Part shown: positions 3,837 to 6,981 of the stretch, piece after piece
Layout: each line of letters opens with the position of its first letter
Numbering within the stretch: the first letter of the stretch is position 1
NCBI GenBank assembly: GCA_035628335.1
Contig: DASPKA010000039.1
Location: 1-6,981, forward strand
DNA length: 6,981 nucleotides
Reading direction: 5' to 3'
From: DASPKA01 sp035628335
Lineage (GTDB): Bacteria > Patescibacteriota > Doudnabacteria > UBA920
The notes under the pieces: model-generated
The model's database searches: none
Told to the model about the DNA's origin: nothing
What the model saw: the letters and a program-made list of their open reading frames with translations, nothing else
Program-made: the position numbers and the translations under genes

Positions 3837-4487
3837 ATGAAAAAGAAAATACTCCTTGTTTTCAGCATACTTGCGATTTGTTTTTTATTTCTAGCCTACG
3901 CATTATGGGAACCAAACCCTGCCTCTACCACGGTTATGTGGAGCTTTACCAGGCCATACAAAAAGCAGTCGGACACCAAAGTTAGTTGGTTGGTCCTGGA
4001 AACACGCATCGAACTAAAGGCACAAAGCTATGACAGAACTTCAAACGCCTTAGGAAATGACTGGTTGGCAAAGCTCAGTGTCAACAATCCTAAGGTTGAA
4101 AATGTCACAACAGACAGGTATGAAATGATAGTTATGTACAGGGAAGATGTCCTGGACATAGCAGACATCCCAGTTGAGCTTGAGGGTTTAAAAAATTTAC
4201 TCAAACTGGAGCTCAAACTGGAAATTGAAATGAAAGAAGACTCCAGACATGTACTGACAAAGCAAGACTGCGAGTCAGTCGAACCTTTGTTTAGGTGCAA
4301 CACTAGCGTGATTTATCTCCCGAAAAAGTACGGCTACGACCTTGAGGCAATTCGCAGAACTCCTGGAATACGGTATGTTTTCACTCTGGAGTCTGAGCCA
4401 GACTACTGGTTAGTTAGTAAGGGTCATTACTTTAGCTGGAGGGAGATCATGAGGAGCATCTGGCCCTATGTCAGACACGCCTGCTGA
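3837..4487 (+). CDS. Exported or membrane-anchored protein, function unknown
   Basis: This 216-residue protein starts with MKKK and a hydrophobic helix (about 5-23), a signal anchor or Sec signal. No lipobox Cys follows, and the downstream part should lie outside the membrane. The exported part is mixed alpha/beta. It holds a leucine- and charge-rich helix (VELEGLKNLLKLELKLEIEM, about 113-132) and two Cys in DCESVEPLFRC (about 144-154) that could form a disulfide, then ends with an aromatic segment and a final Cys. I recognise no family. ATG 3837 follows GGAGGG with a 3-nt gap. It has its own promoter and shares a terminator with the convergent metalloprotease gene; both are membrane-anchored, but a link is not shown. 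Confidence 0.8.
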   Translation: MKKKILLVFSILAICFLFLAYALWEPNPASTTVMWSFTRPYKKQSDTKVSWLVLETRIELKAQSYDRTSNALGNDWLAKLSVNNPKVENVTTDRYEMIVMYREDVLDIADIPVELEGLKNLLKLELKLEIEMKEDSRHVLTKQDCESVEPLFRCNTSVIYLPKKYGYDLEAIRRTPGIRYVFTLESEPDYWLVSKGHYFSWREIMRSIWPYVRHAC

Positions 4488-4494
4488 GCCTTCT

Positions 4495-4546
4495 TAAAAA
4501 ACGGGAACTCCGACAAACCAAGTCGAGGTTCCCGTTTAGTTTTTAG
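4495..4546 (+). terminator. Shared bidirectional terminator between exported protein and metalloprotease genes
   Basis: AAACGGGAAC (4499-4508) pairs with 4528-4537. The stem continues through one wobble and one mismatch into CGAC/GTCG. TTTAGTTTTTAG follows on the plus strand, and a six-T run ends the minus-strand stem. It lies between the convergent stops at 4487 and 4543 and reaches into the end of the minus gene. Confidence 0.85.
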
Positions 4547-5361
4547 TGCAATAAATGCTCCTGTAGTTCGTCCCTCAGAACTACGAGTTCAGGAAAGTTA
4601 TAAAAGAATTTTATTTTCAAATCTGCCCTACTCTCTCCCGTTGGGTGAGGTTCTAAAATGAATCGAGCATAACTTTCAGCAAAATCTTCCTCAGTATTTG
4701 TAGCGGCATACTCTGACACAAATCCGCCTTTTGCATCCAACCAAAACTCACGGTAAAACTTGTTTATATACGAGTCCTCCCTGCTACACCCTTGCGCAGT
4801 TACAAACCTAGGGCACTTTGCATTAACAAAATCCACCTGGTCACTGTTTAAAGACAAGAGATGCCCAGACTCGTGTAAAAAAGCATACCCCAGAATTTCA
4901 GTTTGCAACTGTCCGTTTACAAGTGCGTCAACATAGTCAACAGCCAAGTGCCAGTAGCGTGGGTCCTTTTGATCCTGGTATACGTATGCCACCGAATCAT
5001 CGGGTCCGTCTGTAACAATGTCAAAGCCGATTATATGCGTGATACCATTCGGCACTAAAGAAGAAAACATTTGCCAGATCTCCTGGTGTCCTTCCCTATC
5101 TTTCACAATCTCTGCAAATTTAAGAGCGAGCTCACCCTCATGAGGGTACACTAAATCACCAGATTTCACATCATAAGCAACTATGGCTCCATTAGTGGCG
5201 CGTTCGCTTACCGCAGTTTTTTTACTTCCAGCTTCAAGCCACATCTGGGCTTTTTTTGAAACACCCAAACGAACCTCACGTGGTGTTTTGCGAATTACTA
5301 AAAATACCGTACCAACTGCTAAAATTGCTAAAATAATAGTGATTAAAATCTTTTTTTGCAT
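4543..5361 (-). CDS. Membrane-anchored zinc metalloprotease (HExxH, gluzincin-like)
   Basis: This 272-residue protein has an N-terminal signal anchor (about 4-23) that should place the enzyme outside the cytoplasmic membrane. The catalytic motif is FLHESGHLLSL, with zinc ligands H163 and H167 and catalytic E164. About 50 residues later EYAATNTEEDFAESYARF (217-234) supplies the likely third ligand in the EDFAE motif (E225 or E229). An HExxH followed by a TN-x-E-x-x-FAE segment is also seen in the anthrax lethal factor-like and Pro-Pro endopeptidase group, so a related gluzincin fold is likely but remote. C183 and C192 flank an inserted loop and may form a disulfide. Substrate unknown. ATG 5359-5361 has no SD and lies 9 nt after a TATAAT, so the message is probably leaderless. 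Confidence 0.85.
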   Translation of the reverse strand: MQKKILITIILAILAVGTVFLVIRKTPREVRLGVSKKAQMWLEAGSKKTAVSERATNGAIVAYDVKSGDLVYPHEGELALKFAEIVKDREGHQEIWQMFSSLVPNGITHIIGFDIVTDGPDDSVAYVYQDQKDPRYWHLAVDYVDALVNGQLQTEILGYAFLHESGHLLSLNSDQVDFVNAKCPRFVTAQGCSREDSYINKFYREFWLDAKGGFVSEYAATNTEEDFAESYARFILEPHPTGESRADLKIKFFYNFPELVVLRDELQEHLLH

Positions 5362-5370
5362 TACAATACT

Positions 5371-5376
5371 ATTATA
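5371..5376 (-). promoter_or_regulatory. TATAAT -10 box of the metalloprotease gene, leaderless start
   Basis: Minus strand TATAAT ends 9 nt before the ATG at 5361, so transcription should begin within about 3 nt of the start codon. There is no SD. The -35 (TGTAAA) is weak. The box lies entirely in the 15 bp between two divergent start codons. Confidence 0.6.
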
Positions 5377-6231
5377 ATGTCTAATTTCAATTTTTTACAC
5401 TTCAATAATCCTTGGGACTTTGAATTACTTGACTCTGGCAACGGTTTTAGGTTGGAGCGTTGGGGAAAACACATCTTAAAACGTCCAGACCCACAAGCCA
5501 TTTGGCAGCCGTCGCTCCGCGCAAAGGAGTGGGAAAAAACGGATGCCTGGTTCACTTATGACTGGCACACAAAACCTGGTTTTAAGAAAGAATTTATTAT
5601 TAGCTGGCAGGATATACAACTTCAGGGAAAGCTTGCCCCATTTAAGCACACTGGAATATTTGCAGAACAATCTGCGCACTGGGAGCAGTTTAGTCGTAAG
5701 TCGGCAGTCGGCAGTCGTAAATTAAAAATATTAAACCTGTTTGCGTACACCGGAGCTGCAACCATAGTACTTACTAAGCTTGGGCACTTTGTTACGCACG
5801 TAGACGCCTCCAAGCCAGCCATTGCCTGGGCAAAAGAAAACCAAAAACTTAACAACTTGCCCGACAACTCTATCCGCTGGATTTTAGATGACGCTGTAAA
5901 GTTTGTAAAACGAGAACTAGCGCGCAAACAGAGTTATGATGCCGTTTTGCTCGACCCTCCTGCTTTTGGACGTAGTCCGAATGGTAAAGTTTGGAAATTT
6001 GCAGAAGACTTCCCTGGGCTGCTAGCAAACTGCGTGAGCCTGCTTTCGCAATCACCGACATTTATTCTAGTAAACGCATATGCGACCAATACTTCCGCAA
6101 TAGCTCTGCAAAATATTTTAGAAGACGCGCTCAGAAACAAAAAGTGTCGCATAGATAGCGGTGAACTTTGCCTGAAACAAAAAAATAAAAGACTCCTTTC
6201 AACCGGCATCTACTCAAAAGCAACATTCTAA
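5377..6231 (+). CDS. Class I SAM-dependent methyltransferase, RlmI/COG1092-like
   Basis: From ATG 5377 this is a 284-residue protein. The N-terminal part has the family signature LLDSGNGFRLERWG and RPDPQAIW (about 18-43), then HTGIFAEQSAHWE before the Rossmann domain. SAM-binding motif I is NLFAYTGAAT (120-129), motif II HVDASK (141-146), an acidic pair DD is at 171-172, and the motif IV-like LDPPAFGR is at 192-199. Relatives methylate rRNA bases in the cytosol; the exact target is not deducible, and the N-terminal PUA domain of true RlmI is absent. A heptamer repeat encodes the linker just before motif I. An upstream TTG (5356) keeps the frame open, but ATG matches the family N-terminus better. 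No SD is seen. It is divergent from the metalloprotease, with a 15-bp gap. Confidence 0.88.
   Translation: MSNFNFLHFNNPWDFELLDSGNGFRLERWGKHILKRPDPQAIWQPSLRAKEWEKTDAWFTYDWHTKPGFKKEFIISWQDIQLQGKLAPFKHTGIFAEQSAHWEQFSRKSAVGSRKLKILNLFAYTGAATIVLTKLGHFVTHVDASKPAIAWAKENQKLNNLPDNSIRWILDDAVKFVKRELARKQSYDAVLLDPPAFGRSPNGKVWKFAEDFPGLLANCVSLLSQSPTFILVNAYATNTSAIALQNILEDALRNKKCRIDSGELCLKQKNKRLLSTGIYSKATF
5693..5720. repeat. Four tandem heptamers inside the methyltransferase gene
   Basis: Two copies of GTCGGCA (5700-5706, 5707-5713) are flanked by GTCGTAA on each side (5693-5699, 5714-5720). The 28-bp array encodes part of the linker SRKSAVGSRK ahead of SAM motif I. A heptamer unit is read in all three frames, so gain or loss of a single copy would shift the frame. 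Confidence 0.85.
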
Positions 6232-6262
6232 AAAGCGCTTCAGCACTGAATGCTAAAACGCT
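6229..6262 (-). terminator. Terminator of the five-helix membrane protein gene
   Basis: Minus-strand arms 6251-6262 and 6234-6245 form a 12-bp stem with two G-U pairs and a 5-nt loop, then a five-T run (complement of 6229-6233). The stem begins 1 nt after the stop at 6264. On the plus strand the G-U pairs become C-A mismatches, so it would be weaker for the convergent methyltransferase gene. Confidence 0.8.
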
Positions 6263-6263
6263 C

Positions 6264-6815
6264 TTACATTTCGTGCTTGCTGGTAAGGTGTTTTCCGAAG
6301 ACTATGAGGTATATGACCGGTAATACAAGCCAGATGAAGTTCACCTCCGGCCGTATAAACAGGTAGTGCACAAGGGGGTGCAGCGTGGTTTTTGCTGCGG
6401 CAGGAAGCAAGTTAAGAGAAATATTAATCAGCAGACCTACCTGCAGAAAAGCAAAGCCTTCAGCGAAGATTAAACTCTTAGTTGAATGCCCGTCAAAAGA
6501 AGTCTTAAATACATATCGAGCCAGAAAGAAGAACAAAACACTGAATATGCCGCCAAAAATAATCAGGTTTACAAACGCAAGCCCTGCTCCAGAAATATGC
6601 TTTTCCAAAAACTTAGTCAAAAACGGTGCTTCGACTAAAATAAGCTTACTCATGTACACCGAAACCAAAATAGTCAACAGCCGGCCTCGACCAGAGGCTG
6701 CTGTGTAAATGAGCGAGCCAATTAACCAAAACAAAAAAATAAACAAACTCCATGACGGCTGTGCCCATGGAAAAGAAAAAATGAGTTTTTTTGCGTGCAG
6801 TAACTCTTCTAACAT
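6264..6815 (-). CDS. Five-helix membrane protein, function unknown
   Basis: This 183-residue protein has about five predicted membrane helices (22-40, 46-62, 77-100, 115-138 and 158-175) after an amphipathic N-terminus. The loops are short and basic (SGRGR, KTSFDGHSTK), and the tail KHLTSKHEM is charged. There are no Cys and no catalytic or transporter motif; the size and helix count are loosely like CvpA-type proteins, but I cannot support that call. ATG 6813-6815 has no SD and lies 8 nt after a TATAAT, so the message is probably leaderless, like that of the metalloprotease. The upstream minus gene ends in its own terminator, so they do not form an operon. Confidence 0.8.
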   Translation of the reverse strand: MLEELLHAKKLIFSFPWAQPSWSLFIFLFWLIGSLIYTAASGRGRLLTILVSVYMSKLILVEAPFLTKFLEKHISGAGLAFVNLIIFGGIFSVLFFFLARYVFKTSFDGHSTKSLIFAEGFAFLQVGLLINISLNLLPAAAKTTLHPLVHYLFIRPEVNFIWLVLPVIYLIVFGKHLTSKHEM

Positions 6816-6823
6816 CTATTTGT

Positions 6824-6829
6824 ATTATA
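6824..6829 (-). promoter_or_regulatory. TATAAT -10 box of the five-helix membrane protein gene
   Basis: Minus-strand TATAAT ends 8 nt before the ATG at 6815, predicting a transcript start within about 2 nt of it. The -35 region is T-rich without a good hexamer. Confidence 0.6.
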
Positions 6830-6837
6830 TCACGACA

Positions 6838-6870
6838 AAACAAAAAGAAAGCTTTGTGTTGACAAAGCTT
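6838..6870 (-). terminator. Terminator of the gene cut by the right edge
   Basis: AAGCTTTGT/ACAAAGCTT arms (6849-6857 and 6862-6870) form a perfect 9-bp stem with a 4-nt loop. On the minus strand it is followed by a T-rich run broken by one C and one G. It lies 8 nt after the stop of the partial minus gene. Confidence 0.8.
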
Positions 6871-6878
6871 CCTAATAG

Positions 6879-6981
6879 CTATGGCTTGTAGCGCAGGGCA
6901 AGCAATTTGCCAAGGTTAAACTTCCACTTGCTCCCGAGCGTGCTGCGAATATACCGAAGGAGCAGGTCCTGGTACTGCGGC
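6879..6981 (-). CDS. C-terminal end of an unidentified gene, truncated by the window
   Basis: Thirty-three sense codons are readable before TAG at 6879-6881. The tail is strongly basic with leucines (LLLRYIRSTLGSKWKFNLGK, ending ALRYKP), as in a C-terminal amphipathic helix. It is too short to name a family. A clear terminator directly downstream on the same strand supports a real gene end. The start is outside the window. Confidence 0.65.
   Translation of the reverse strand, partial: PQYQDLLLRYIRSTLGSKWKFNLGKLLALRYKP

Noticed and set aside
5321..5349. Direct repeat TGCTAAAAT near the protease start
   Set aside because: It encodes the repeated Ile-Leu-Ala of the signal anchor and is short, so chance coding bias explains it.
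1..6981. CRISPR array, insertion sequence or replication origin
   Set aside because: No spaced direct repeats, transposase, terminal repeats or DnaA-box clusters were seen.

Overview
The window looks like a compact bacterial chromosome segment. Most genes are small and monocistronic, the standard code fits (TAA, TGA and TAG all end genes), and start contexts are a mix of strong Shine-Dalgarno (SD) sequences and near-leaderless starts. Several proteins resemble types common in Candidate Phyla Radiation (Patescibacteria) genomes: a four-helix membrane protein, a short RlmI-like methyltransferase and a signal-anchored HExxH protease. That placement is an inference from gene style; no marker gene in the window proves it.

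Layout from left to right: a possible gene tail running in from the left edge (+); a small Cys-rich treble-clef-like protein (-); an unrecognised 117-residue protein (-) behind a consensus promoter and a foldable leader; a strong + promoter driving a roughly 210-nt structured RNA region that ends 5 nt before a tRNA-Lys(TTT); a VOC/glyoxalase-fold protein (-); a stand-alone degenerate receiver domain (+); an unrecognised 119-residue protein (-); a four-helix membrane protein (+); a small CxxC-rich protein (-) whose 3' part is packed with hairpins; an exported protein of unknown function (+); a membrane-anchored zinc metalloprotease (-); a class I SAM-dependent methyltransferase (+) carrying a heptamer repeat in its linker; a five-helix membrane protein (-); and the C-terminal end of another gene (-).

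From the tRNA to the last membrane protein the strand alternates gene by gene. Convergent pairs share one intergenic terminator, often usable in both directions, and divergent pairs share a short promoter region. No operon is visible, so there is no sign that these proteins form one pathway. The most unusual element is the composite transcript at 1038-1323: two strong helices, an 18-codon ORF with a good SD lying wholly inside one helix, then a complete tRNA-Lys. It matches no RNA class I recognise and is the best candidate here for something undescribed.
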